This document shows, in pieces, positions 1 to 7,874 of a DNA stretch of 12,581 nucleotides. The stretch lies in assembly GCA_964496725.1 (NCBI GenBank), contig CAZCAS010000034.1, forward strand, positions 1-12,581, read 5' to 3'. Both the position numbers and the translations under genes were made by a program. The DNA comes from JAZGHN01 sp964496725 (GTDB lineage Bacteria; Chloroflexota; Dehalococcoidia; Dehalococcoidales; E44-bin46). Within the stretch, counting starts at the first letter, position 1. Every line of letters starts with the position of its first letter. The notes beneath the pieces were generated by a model. That model searched no databases. It was not told the DNA's origin and saw nothing but the letters and a program-made list of their open reading frames with translations.

Positions 1-1092
1 GAAGGTGATTACATCGCCATCCTGAACTATGTAGTCCTTGCCTTCTATTCGGAGAAGCCCTTTCTTGCGAGCTTCAGTTAGAGTGCCGCACTTTATCATG
101 TCGTCGTAGCTGATGACCTCTGCTCGGATGAACCCCTTTTCCATATCGGTGTGGATTTTGCCTGCGGCTTCAACGGCGCAGGTGCCATGCTTGATAGACC
201 AGGCCCTAATCTCGCCGGAGACTATGGTGAAAAACGAGATTAACCCCAGTAATTCATAGGATGATTTAATGGTGCGGTCAAGTCCGGATTGTGTTATGCC
301 GAATTCATCACGAAACTTCTCTGCTGCACTCTCATCTAATTGAGCCAGCTCCATTTCCAGCTCGCCGCATAGGGCGATGACAGCGCACTTTGGTCGGCAG
401 TGGCGTGTTTTGAGTTCCTCTTCTAAAGATGCTACTCGGGGTAGCTGTTCCTCTCCAATATTGACCACCGTTAAAAGCGGTTTGGCGGTGAGAAACTGGT
501 AGCCGGCGATGTTTTTAGCTTCCTCGGAGGTTAGTGTTAGTTCCCTGAGAGGTGCCTCCTTTTCCAGATGAGCTTTAATCTTTGTCAATAGTTCCTGCTC
601 TCGGAGCAGACCCTGACGCTCAACCTGTTTAGCCCCTTGCAGAGAGGCGTCTATTTTTTTCAGTCTTTTCTCCAGTAATGCTAGGTCGGAAAAGGCGAGT
701 TCCAAATCCATGGTGGCGATGTCCCGCTCTATGTCCAGGCTACCCTTGATATGGGGTACGCTTTCATTGGTGAAGGCTCGCACTACATCAATAAGAGCAT
801 CTACGCTGGTAAGTTGGTTCAGGAGTTGTCCGCTTATAGCTGTCTCCTCGACCAGGTCCCTGACTGAAGCCCCGATGTCAAGGTATTTTACCTCTGCCGG
901 GACGACCTTCTTGGGGTGGAATATGTCGGCTAGGGCCTTGAGGCGAGGCTCTGGAACCTTGGCTATTCCGATGTGGGAGGCCAAGCCTTCGTAGGCATGG
1001 CTTTCGGCATGAACCTTACCCTTAGTTAAAGCATTAAAGATAGTTGTCCTGCCGCTTTGAGGTAACCCTATGATGCCAGTGTCAACACTCAT
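1..1092 (-). CDS. ychF: YchF/OLA1-family P-loop NTPase (3' end cut by the window)
   Basis: This is a translation-factor-type (TRAFAC, Obg-related) cytoplasmic NTPase; YchF/OLA1 proteins usually hydrolyse ATP and bind ribosomes. 364 codons are visible from ATG at 1092, close to the family length of about 363, so only a few codons and the stop are missing. The P-loop lies at residues 9-17 (GLPQSGRTT). The base-specificity motif is NIGEE (211-215), matching the NxxE form of YchF rather than NKxD. The C-terminal TGS domain (about 283-364) has the typical AGKIHTDMEKGFIRAEVISY stretch. Two oddities are seen: the Walker A lysine is arginine (R15), and the usual DxAG switch II region reads LDIGAS (71-76). 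The gene diverges from holA across 115 bp. The assignment is secure; whether this copy is catalytically normal is open. Confidence 0.93.
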   Translation of the reverse strand, partial: MSVDTGIIGLPQSGRTTIFNALTKGKVHAESHAYEGLASHIGIAKVPEPRLKALADIFHPKKVVPAEVKYLDIGASVRDLVEETAISGQLLNQLTSVDALIDVVRAFTNESVPHIKGSLDIERDIATMDLELAFSDLALLEKRLKKIDASLQGAKQVERQGLLREQELLTKIKAHLEKEAPLRELTLTSEEAKNIAGYQFLTAKPLLTVVNIGEEQLPRVASLEEELKTRHCRPKCAVIALCGELEMELAQLDESAAEKFRDEFGITQSGLDRTIKSSYELLGLISFFTIVSGEIRAWSIKHGTCAVEAAGKIHTDMEKGFIRAEVISYDDMIKCGTLTEARKKGLLRIEGKDYIVQDGDVITF

Positions 1093-1130
1093 TTGCTCGC
1101 ATCGCAGTGAAGCAAATATCGCTTATCTTC

Positions 1131-1159
1131 ATTTTACCCTCTGATGCCCTCCAATACAA
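1131..1159 (-). promoter_or_regulatory. Putative SigA-type promoter of ychF
   Basis: On the minus strand, TTGTAT (1159-1154) and TAAAAT (1136-1131) are separated by 17 bp. This would start transcription near 1124, about 30 bases before the ychF ATG. The -35 is a weak match, the -10 a good one. The same six base pairs at 1154-1159 would also serve the divergent holA promoter. Confidence 0.4.
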
Positions 1160-1182
1160 ATCGTGGGTTGGTGTGATAGAAT
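1154..1182 (+). promoter_or_regulatory. Putative extended -10 promoter of holA
   Basis: TGATAGAAT (1174-1182) is an extended -10 element (TGn plus TAGAAT). A poor -35 (ATACAA, 1154-1159) lies 17 bp upstream. Transcription would begin near 1189, just ahead of the ribosome site at 1193-1201. This supports the TTG at 1208, not the GTG at 1163, as the holA start. Confidence 0.45.
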
Positions 1183-1207
1183 AAAGGGGACTAAGGAGAG
1201 GCAAACC

Positions 1208-2221
1208 TTGCTATATATCCTATCAGGAGAGGATGATTTTTCCCTTACCCAGGCGCTGGAAGAGATAAAGAGGGGTATAGGCGACCATGAACTTTTAGCA
1301 ACTAATACCACGGTGCTTGATGGTCGCAAGCTAACCCCGGACCAGTTAAGAGCTGTTTGCGAGACGGCTCCCTTTCTCTCCGAGAGGCGGTTAGTCATCG
1401 TCGAGGGATTGCTGGGACGTTTTGAACCCAAAAGCAAATCCAACGGTAGGCGGAAGACTGCGTCGGTAAACGGACAGCAAAGCGAGTATAAACCATTAGC
1501 CGGGTGTGTTAACGAAGCGCCGGATAGCACCATATTAGTGTTGGTGGATGATAAGCTAAGGAGTAATAATCCTCTGCTCAAGGCGCTTTCAGCCAAGGCG
1601 ACGATGAAAACCTTCCCTCTATTGAGAAACACTGACCTTCGCAGATGGATTCAACGGCGGGTGAAGGAGGAAGGCGGCAGCATATCCTCACAGGCGGTAG
1701 ACCTGCTGGCTAGGCTTGTTGGCAATAATCTATGGATTATGAAAAGCGAGATTGACAAGCTTATCCTCTTCGCCTCAGGTCGTTCTATTGAGGAGGGGGA
1801 TGTCGACAGGGTAGTGAGCTATGCCCGGCAGGTTAGTGTTTTTGCCATGGTTGATGCTATCCTTGAATTCAAGGCTCGGTCAGCTGAACAGGCCTTACAT
1901 AAGTTGCTGGAGAGGGGGGCTCCGCCGGCTTACCTTCTGGTCATGTTATCGCGGCAGGTTCAGTTGATACTCAGGTCGAAGGAGTTGAGGAAGCAGGGAA
2001 AATCCGAGGCAGAGATTCAGAGTAAATTGAGATTGACCTCAGAATTTGCTTTACATAAAACATTAGAGCAGGCTAACAGGCACTCCCTGGGACGGCTTAA
2101 GGAGGTATATCGTAAACTCTTAGAGACCGACCTCTCTATTAAAACGGGGAGGTATGATGGCGAGCTCGCGCTCAGTATGCTCATTGCTGAGCTATGCCAG
2201 CGGGGCAGCACAGTAGGGTAG
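1208..2221 (+). CDS. holA: DNA polymerase III delta subunit (clamp-loader wrench)
   Basis: The delta subunit opens the beta sliding clamp within the clamp-loader complex during replication. The 337-aa product matches the family length (about 330-345). The N-terminus LYILSGEDDFSLTQALEEI is the typical opening of the delta fold. It is followed by RRLVIVEGLL near residues 75-84, a middle domain with RWIQRRVKEEGGSIS and LVGNNLWIMKSEIDKL, and a helical C-terminal domain containing GAPPAYLLVMLSRQVQLIL and the ending KTGRYDGELALSMLIAEL. The reading frame is open from a GTG at 1163. The TTG at 1208 is preferred because AAGGAGAGG sits 6 bases before it, the protein then begins exactly where the family does, and a promoter lies inside the longer version. 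It diverges from ychF; alaS follows after 133 bp. Confidence 0.93.
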   Translation: MLYILSGEDDFSLTQALEEIKRGIGDHELLATNTTVLDGRKLTPDQLRAVCETAPFLSERRLVIVEGLLGRFEPKSKSNGRRKTASVNGQQSEYKPLAGCVNEAPDSTILVLVDDKLRSNNPLLKALSAKATMKTFPLLRNTDLRRWIQRRVKEEGGSISSQAVDLLARLVGNNLWIMKSEIDKLILFASGRSIEEGDVDRVVSYARQVSVFAMVDAILEFKARSAEQALHKLLERGAPPAYLLVMLSRQVQLILRSKELRKQGKSEAEIQSKLRLTSEFALHKTLEQANRHSLGRLKEVYRKLLETDLSIKTGRYDGELALSMLIAELCQRGSTVG

Positions 2222-2287
2222 TGCTTGAGGTAGTGGACATCGGGATTACTCCCTTTCTTTGCCTTTCGGCCCAGAGCTACCTGTTCG

Positions 2288-2316
2288 TTGACAGCTAATG
2301 TGTGTTACACTAAAAT
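2288..2316 (+). promoter_or_regulatory. Strong SigA-type promoter of alaS
   Basis: A perfect TTGACA (2288-2293), a 17-bp spacer and TAAAAT (2311-2316) predict a start near 2323, about 30 bases before the alaS GTG. The spacer ends in GTGTTACAC, a 4+4 palindrome around one base that could bind a regulator, though it is short enough to be chance. This is the likely promoter for the alaS-ruvX-GAF-antiporter series. Confidence 0.75.
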
Positions 2317-2354
2317 CGTATAATAACTGTTTTTAACCGATGGTGGATAGATAA

Positions 2355-5264
2355 GTGACTGGTGATGAACTTCGAACAGCATTCCTGAGTTTCTTTGAGG
2401 AGAAAGGACATACCGTTATTCCTAGCTCCTCTTTGGTACCGCATGGTGACCCCACTTTACTGCTTACTAGTGCTGGGATGGTGCAGATCAAACCCTACTA
2501 TCTGGGGGAAGCAGTGCCCCCCAATCATCGTTTAGCATCGTGCCAGAAGTGCTTTCGGGCTACTGATATTGAGTCGGTGGGCGACCCCTGTCACCTTACT
2601 TTCTTTGAGATGCTGGGTAATTTCAGTGTTGGTGACTACTTTAAGCGGGAAACCATTAACTGGGCGTGGGAATTTGTTACCCAGCGTTTAAAGCTTTCTC
2701 CATCGCGACTGTGGATAACTATTTATCTTGATGATGATGAATCCTTCGGCTACTGGCGGGAGATAGGCGTTCCTGAGGAGAGAATATTACGGTTTGGTGA
2801 AGGAGATAACTTCTGGGGGCCGGTCGGCGATTCTGGGCCCTGCGGGCCTTGCAGTGAGATTCTTTATGACTTTGGGGAAGGAGTTGGCTGTGGGAAGGAC
2901 TCTTGTGCCCCCGGCTGTGACTGCGGTCGATTTTCTGAAATTTGGAACCTGGTATTTACTCAGTATAATCAGGACAAGGAGGGACGGCGCACGTCGTTGC
3001 CCAAGCCCAACATTGATACCGGAATGGGTTTGGAGAGAACCGCGGCTATAATGCAGGGCAAAACCTCTGTCTATGAGACCGACTTCTTTATTCCTTTAAT
3101 GGAATGTATATCCGGGCTGGCGGGGAAGGAATGCGGTGCTGACAGGAATACTGACAATGCTATGCGAATAGTAGCTGAGCATTCGCGGGGGATTGCCTTC
3201 CTTATTGCTGATGGTGTAATCCCCAGTAATGAAAAACGAGGTTATGTATTGCGCCGCCTGTTGCGCCGGGCAGCGCTCTTCGGCAGAAGACTGGGGGTGG
3301 ATAAACCGTTCGTAGTTGAGGTAGCTAAGACTACAATTGAAAAAATGGGGCATATTTACCCTGAGATAGTGCAGAAACGGGACTTCATTATCAAGGTTAT
3401 CGAAAGCGAGGAGGCCAAATTTGCGCAAACGTTGGATGAGGGCTTACAGATTCTCGAAGGAGAAATAGTGCCTCTCAAGCAAGGTTATCAGCAGCAAATA
3501 AAGCAGTTGGCTAAAGATATGGCGTGGGCCGTTAGCCAGTTTTCTCCCCAGGCACCAATATCGATTATGGCTCAAAACTTAGCCACTCGTGTTAGGGGGC
3601 TGAGGGATGGAGGTATCACGAGGATAAGCCACGGCTTTGTCATGCTTCATACTGTTAAGCCTTGGGGTGAAGCAAGAGAACGCCTGTTGGCGGAGCTTGG
3701 GGGGTTAAGCCGGTCTCCTGACTTAACTAGAGATAAATTGAATAAGTTTATCAGGAGAAAGCTTAAAGAACTCAAAGAAAGCCAAAGTAGAATCTCTGGT
3801 GAAGAGGCGTTTAGATTATACGATACATATGGCTTCCCGGTAGAGATGACCGCAGAGATTGCCACCGAGCGCGGCTTCTCGCTGGATTTGGAAGGATTTA
3901 ACCGGGAGATGGAGAAGCAGCGGGAGCGTGCCAGGAAGGTCTATAAAGTGGAGGTGGGTGGAGGTGTGGCGGAAATTAAGGGATTGCTAAATATGGAGAA
4001 GACCGAGTTTGTTGGCTATGGCGACCTGACATGTAAATCGACTATTTCTGGCATTTTAGTTGATGGCGAGTTGGCGGCGACGGTGGAGGAGGGGGAGGAA
4101 GCAAGTCTGGTTTTAGAGGTTACCCCTTTCTATGCTGAGATGGGGGGACAGGTGGGCGATACCGGTCAGATAATCGGTTCTTCGGGGAGCTTTGCGGTCA
4201 CCGATACCATTCGAACCCCTCAGGACATTGTTGTCCATCGTGGGCGTGTCAGCCGAGGTAGTTTAACGGTGGGGGATGAGGTCGAGGCTGAGGTGGATGG
4301 AGAGAGGCGGCTTGACATTGCCCGTAATCATACTGCCACTCATTTACTCCATCTGGCTCTGCGGCAGATTTTGGGTGAGCATGTTCAGCAAAAGGGCTCA
4401 CTGGTAGCTCCGGATAGGCTCAGATTCGATTTCTCTCACCTGAATGCCTTGATGCCTGAAGAGCTGGAAAAGGTAAACCATATTGTTAATGATAAAATTC
4501 GCCATAACCTGAGTGTATTTAGCGAAGAGATGCCATATAAGAAGGCGGTGGATGAAGGGGCTATCGCACTATTTGGTGAGAAGTACGGCGATGTAGTGCG
4601 AGTTTTAAAAGTAGGTGAGCCGGCGATTAGCACCGAGCTGTGCGGGGGCACTCATGTTGCCTCGACTGGGGAGATAGGCTTCTTTCACATCGTTAGCGAG
4701 AGTAGCATTGGTGCCGGGTTACGTCGTATCGAGGCTGTTACTGGTAGGGGGGCGGAGGCGTTTATTGCCCAGCGGTTTTCCCAGTGGGATGGCGTTGCCC
4801 GGGCCCTGGGCGCTTCTCCTGATGATATTCAGGGCAAGGTATCAAGTCTGGTGGCGGAGATGAGCAATGAGCGCCGGAGAGCTCTGGCTCTGGAGAGGGA
4901 ATTATCCAGGGAAGTCGTAGCATCCTTATTAGAGCAGACGGAGGTGGTTAGTGGGGTGAAGGTGCTGGTGGCTAAGGTGCCATCCTTGCGGTTAGAGGTT
5001 CTAAGGGAGATGAGTGATTTACTCAGGGATAAGCTGAAGAGCGTGGTGGTAGTTCTAGGTACCATTTACAATAATAAGCCTCTTTTCCTGGCTGCAGTGA
5101 CCCCTGATTTAGTCGACAGAGGCTATAATGCAGGGGAGATTGTCAGGCAGGTGGCCCAGATTACTGGTGGTGGTGGAGGGGGCAAAGCCCAGTTTGCCCA
5201 GGCTGGTGGTAAGCATAAGGGCAAGCTAGATGAAGCCCTTCGTCTAGTGAAGAGCTTGATATAG
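2355..5264 (+). CDS. alaS: Alanine--tRNA ligase with an extra internal block
   Basis: It charges tRNA-Ala with alanine and clears mischarged serine and glycine. At 969 aa it is about 95 longer than the usual 870-880. In order: class II catalytic domain (about 1-240, with SAGMVQIKPYYLG and GNFSVGDYFK), a four-cysteine patch C179, C184, C188 and C190 often seen in bacterial AlaRS, the tRNA-recognition helices (240-372), an unrecognised block (about 374-476), the SGEEAFRLYDTYGFP motif (481-495), the editing domain with zinc ligands H659, H663 (HTATH), C763 and H767 (CGGTH), and a C-Ala domain with the glycine-rich stretch near 938-952. Start is GTG 2355, with GGTGGA seven bases upstream. All catalytic and editing motifs are intact, so the enzyme should be active. 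ruvX follows after 45 bp. Confidence 0.97.
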   Translation: MTGDELRTAFLSFFEEKGHTVIPSSSLVPHGDPTLLLTSAGMVQIKPYYLGEAVPPNHRLASCQKCFRATDIESVGDPCHLTFFEMLGNFSVGDYFKRETINWAWEFVTQRLKLSPSRLWITIYLDDDESFGYWREIGVPEERILRFGEGDNFWGPVGDSGPCGPCSEILYDFGEGVGCGKDSCAPGCDCGRFSEIWNLVFTQYNQDKEGRRTSLPKPNIDTGMGLERTAAIMQGKTSVYETDFFIPLMECISGLAGKECGADRNTDNAMRIVAEHSRGIAFLIADGVIPSNEKRGYVLRRLLRRAALFGRRLGVDKPFVVEVAKTTIEKMGHIYPEIVQKRDFIIKVIESEEAKFAQTLDEGLQILEGEIVPLKQGYQQQIKQLAKDMAWAVSQFSPQAPISIMAQNLATRVRGLRDGGITRISHGFVMLHTVKPWGEARERLLAELGGLSRSPDLTRDKLNKFIRRKLKELKESQSRISGEEAFRLYDTYGFPVEMTAEIATERGFSLDLEGFNREMEKQRERARKVYKVEVGGGVAEIKGLLNMEKTEFVGYGDLTCKSTISGILVDGELAATVEEGEEASLVLEVTPFYAEMGGQVGDTGQIIGSSGSFAVTDTIRTPQDIVVHRGRVSRGSLTVGDEVEAEVDGERRLDIARNHTATHLLHLALRQILGEHVQQKGSLVAPDRLRFDFSHLNALMPEELEKVNHIVNDKIRHNLSVFSEEMPYKKAVDEGAIALFGEKYGDVVRVLKVGEPAISTELCGGTHVASTGEIGFFHIVSESSIGAGLRRIEAVTGRGAEAFIAQRFSQWDGVARALGASPDDIQGKVSSLVAEMSNERRRALALERELSREVVASLLEQTEVVSGVKVLVAKVPSLRLEVLREMSDLLRDKLKSVVVVLGTIYNNKPLFLAAVTPDLVDRGYNAGEIVRQVAQITGGGGGGKAQFAQAGGKHKGKLDEALRLVKSLI
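3474..3782 (+). other. In-frame insertion-like block within AlaRS (about residues 374-476)
   Basis: In ordinary AlaRS only some 15-20 residues separate the helix ending like TLDEGLQILEGEI from SGxxAFxLYDTYGFP. Here about 110 residues do, and removing the excess restores a normal length of about 874. The block is rich in arginine and lysine with a net positive charge, is predicted by eye to be mostly helical, and has no cysteine or histidine cluster. It is too short for an intein and has no intein splice-site residues. I do not recognise it. Codon use looks like that of the rest of the gene, with no clear target-site duplication at its ends. Confidence 0.7.
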
Positions 5265-5309
5265 GGGACTATTATATTTCACTTGGTTCAATCATCTCGG
5301 GGGTATTAG

Positions 5310-5723
5310 TTGACTCGTTGTCTGGGGCTTGATATCGGAGATAGAAAGATTGGGGTAGCTCTCAGCGATCCGCAGGGTATATTAGCCACCCCGTTTACCA
5401 TTATTGACCGCAAGGGTAGCGAGGTGGATATCGGGGCGATTATTGATATGGTCAGCCAGCATCAAGTGGGTCGAATTATAGTTGGTTTGCCTCGTTCTAT
5501 GGATGGCAGTTTGGGTAAGCAGGCAGAGAAGGTAGAAGCTTTTGCTAATCAGCTGCGTAGCCGTATCGAGGTACCGTTGGATTTCAGGGATGAGCGCTTA
5601 TCAACGGTAACAGCTAAGCGCTTGATGCGAGCAGGCGGTGCTAAAAAACACAGGGAGAAAGTTCATGATGACGCTGCAGCAGCGGCAGTCATCTTGCAGG
5701 GATATCTGGATGAAGAACATTAG
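5310..5723 (+). CDS. ruvX: Putative pre-16S rRNA nuclease / Holliday-junction resolvase-like protein YqgF (RuvX)
   Basis: RuvX/YqgF is a small RNase H-fold nuclease of the cytoplasm. It has been linked to 5' maturation of 16S rRNA and, by fold, to Holliday-junction resolution. The 137-aa product matches the family length. Visible motifs are CLGLDIGDRKIGVALSD (4-20) with catalytic D8, IIVGLPRSMDG (56-66), DFRDERLSTV (91-100) with E95, and VHDDAAAAAVILQGYL (118-133) with the final acidic pair. The start is TTG at 5310, with a G-rich ribosome site (CGGGGGT) about 7 bases upstream; it begins exactly at the family N-terminus. It sits directly after alaS, a neighbourhood common in bacteria, and is probably co-transcribed with it. 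Confidence 0.93.
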   Translation: MTRCLGLDIGDRKIGVALSDPQGILATPFTIIDRKGSEVDIGAIIDMVSQHQVGRIIVGLPRSMDGSLGKQAEKVEAFANQLRSRIEVPLDFRDERLSTVTAKRLMRAGGAKKHREKVHDDAAAAAVILQGYLDEEH

Positions 5724-5757
5724 GCACTTTAACTGCTGGTGAAGGGGAGGTGTCACC

Positions 5758-6381
5758 ATGAGGAAGAAGGTTAAACGAAGTTATTATGCCAGCTTATATG
5801 AGGTGGCGGCGTTAGTGAACTCAGTCCGTACTCCTGAGAGCATGCTTGCTGGTATCGTGGAGAAAGTGGCAAAGACTTTAGAAGTTAAAGGTTGCTCCAT
5901 TATGCTTCTCACCCCTGATAGAAAACGATTGCTTCATACTGTGGCTTATGGTCTGAGCGATTGGTATGTCAGGAAGGGCCCCATATTGGCTGATAAGAGT
6001 ATCTGTGAGACACTGGAGGGTAAGGCGGTGGCTATCGCAGATGCCACTGTGGATGAGCGTATCCAGTATCGAGAGCAACAGGCAAAAGAGAAGATCGTGT
6101 CTATTCTTTCTGTCCCGATGATGCTCAGAGATGAGGCCATAGGAGTGATCAGGGTGTACACAGCTGAGTTGCGATACTTCACTAGGGATGATGTATACTT
6201 CGTAAGCGCCGTCGCCAATCTAGGTGCCATAGCTCTGGAAAATGCCAGGCTTTATGATTCTATCAATAAGGACTACCAGGCTGTCACGGAAGAGCTACTC
6301 GAATGGCGCGCTACCTTTGGTGAGGAGTGGATAGGGGAGGGGCCTGACGTTGTCGCCCACCGCTGGTGGAAATTTATCTAG
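5758..6381 (+). CDS. Stand-alone GAF-domain sensor protein
   Basis: GAF domains bind small ligands (cyclic nucleotides, haem, tetrapyrroles, redox cofactors) or dimerise. The 207-aa product has a short basic N-terminal helix (1-22), one GAF domain (about 25-165) with GCSIMLL, LADKSICETLEGKAVAIADA, SILSVPMMLRDEAIGVIRVY and the closing helix VSAVANLGAIALENARLYDS, then a helical, acidic tail ending in aromatics (HRWWKFI). There is no kinase, cyclase, EAL/GGDEF or DNA-binding output domain and no membrane segment. ATG 5758 has an excellent site, GGGGAGG, seven to eight bases upstream. It lies 34 bp after ruvX and 44 bp before the antiporter gene, so it is probably in the same operon. The ligand is unknown. 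Confidence 0.85.
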   Translation: MRKKVKRSYYASLYEVAALVNSVRTPESMLAGIVEKVAKTLEVKGCSIMLLTPDRKRLLHTVAYGLSDWYVRKGPILADKSICETLEGKAVAIADATVDERIQYREQQAKEKIVSILSVPMMLRDEAIGVIRVYTAELRYFTRDDVYFVSAVANLGAIALENARLYDSINKDYQAVTEELLEWRATFGEEWIGEGPDVVAHRWWKFI

Positions 6382-6425
6382 CCGTATCATGGTTTTATTG
6401 CTGAAATGTGGTGAATTTGTAAGAA

Positions 6426-7685
6426 ATGCCTGTGATTACAACTGATGTCGTATTAGCTATAGGGGTAATGATTACCGCTGGTCTGCTCGCCGGGCTGCTA
6501 GCTAAAAGGTTAAAATTCCCCATGATTACCGGCTATATCCTAGTTGGCATGTTACTGAGTCCTTCCGTGCTGGGTCTTGTATCCAGGTCTACAGTGGAGC
6601 AGATGGATATATTCACCACTTTCGCCCTCAGTATCATCGCCTATATGATAGGGGGCAGCCTCCTCATGGAGTCTATCAGAAGACTCGCCAAGAGCATTGG
6701 CTGGATAACCATCGGTGAGGTTATGGGTGCCTGGGGCTTAGCTACCCTGATATTGCTTTTTATGGCACCCCGTGTCATTCCAATTCCTCATGCCACCCTG
6801 AGCGGGTATTATTTGCCCTTGGCACTTGTGATAGGTTCTATCGCGGGTGCTACAGCCCCAGCAGCAACCGTGGCAGTAATTCGTGAATACAAGGCAAGCG
6901 GGCCATTTACCACGACCTTGCTATCTGTAGTGGCCATTGACGATGCTGTATCGGTTGTTACCTTTGCTATCGCTATCGCCATAGCCCAGCCGCTGTTACA
7001 GGGTACTTCCGTTGCTTCTCCCTACCAGATGTTCGCTGTCCCATTGATAGAGATTCTCAAGTCGATAGGTGTCGGTGCCGCCTTTGGTTTCATCTTGATC
7101 AACTTGATTAAGCTAGCAAAGTCCCGTTCATTGCTCCTAGTGGCGGTCTTGGGTTCCATTATACTCTGCGCCGGCGTAGCCGATTTTTTGGACGTCTCCT
7201 ATATTTTGGCTTGCATGGTACTCGGATTCGTGGTGAGGAACAGAGTTAGTGAAGATACACCATTCATTGTGGTGGAGCACATCGAGTATGTCGTCTATGC
7301 TGCATTTTTTGTGCTGACAGGGATGCATTTTGATTCAAGTGTTTTAAGAACTGCAGGAATGATAGGCTTGCTAATCATCGCAGGTAGATTTGGAGGGCAA
7401 TGTGGAGGGGCATGGCTTGGAGCTAGAGTATCTGGCGCACCAGATTCAGTGCGAAAATATCTTGGTCTGTCATTACAGGCACAGGCCGGGGTCACTGTTG
7501 GCCTGGCATTACTTGCGGGCAAGTTTTTGCCCGGCATGGGCGAACTGATTACCAATAGCTATCTGGCTTCTGTCATAGTTAACGAGATCTATGCTCCCCC
7601 CCTGGTACGATACAGCCTCTTTAAGGCAGGAGAAGCGGAGGAGATAGCGAAGCCAGCCTCTTCACCAGAGCGTGGGGAATCTTGA
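6426..7685 (+). CDS. Cation/proton antiporter, CPA2-type (Na_H_Exchanger family)
   Basis: This is an inner-membrane exchanger likely to swap Na+ or K+ for protons, serving pH or ion homeostasis. The 419-aa product is hydrophobic throughout, with roughly 12-13 membrane segments by eye. Family features are the N-terminal helix followed by LKFPMITGYILVGMLLSPSVLG (29-50; the first part of the fold), GATAPAATVAVIREY (141-155) and the ion-binding aspartate pair D172-D173 in VAIDDAVSVV, as in electrogenic CPA2 members. The last 20 or so residues form a short hydrophilic tail. No TrkA-N or TrkA-C domain is present. The start is ATG 6426 with only a weak ribosome site. The GAF protein just upstream is a candidate regulator (inference). 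The exact cation cannot be read from the sequence. Confidence 0.88.
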   Translation: MPVITTDVVLAIGVMITAGLLAGLLAKRLKFPMITGYILVGMLLSPSVLGLVSRSTVEQMDIFTTFALSIIAYMIGGSLLMESIRRLAKSIGWITIGEVMGAWGLATLILLFMAPRVIPIPHATLSGYYLPLALVIGSIAGATAPAATVAVIREYKASGPFTTTLLSVVAIDDAVSVVTFAIAIAIAQPLLQGTSVASPYQMFAVPLIEILKSIGVGAAFGFILINLIKLAKSRSLLLVAVLGSIILCAGVADFLDVSYILACMVLGFVVRNRVSEDTPFIVVEHIEYVVYAAFFVLTGMHFDSSVLRTAGMIGLLIIAGRFGGQCGGAWLGARVSGAPDSVRKYLGLSLQAQAGVTVGLALLAGKFLPGMGELITNSYLASVIVNEIYAPPLVRYSLFKAGEAEEIAKPASSPERGES

Positions 7686-7874
7686 CTGTGAGCTTGCCGT
7701 AGACTAAAATATCTAGTGGTTTCAGCCTCTAGTGACTCAAGGTCACACCACAACAAGTTGCTGCTGTTTTGGAAGATATCTCTATTCTTCATTTGTCAGG
7801 AAAGTTCTAGCCAAACTCGGTGGGGTATCATTTCTGGTGTGGTGGCTTAGCTCAAAGGGGGTAGTACAATACTG

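Noticed and set aside
710..994. 94-codon plus-strand ORF inside ychF
   Set aside because: Antisense shadow of ychF, whose protein is clearly recognisable across the whole stretch.
1075..1092. Apparent two-base frameshift at the start of ychF
   Set aside because: On recounting the bases the frame from ATG 1092 runs without interruption to the window edge; there is no frameshift.
3474..3782. Intein as explanation for the extra AlaRS block
   Set aside because: Too short and without the Cys/Ser start and His-Asn end expected at splice junctions.
7865..7870. TACAAT as a -10 box for the nucleotidyltransferase gene
   Set aside because: It lies only five bases before the ATG, so the transcript would begin at or inside the start codon, and no -35 is present at 17 bp.
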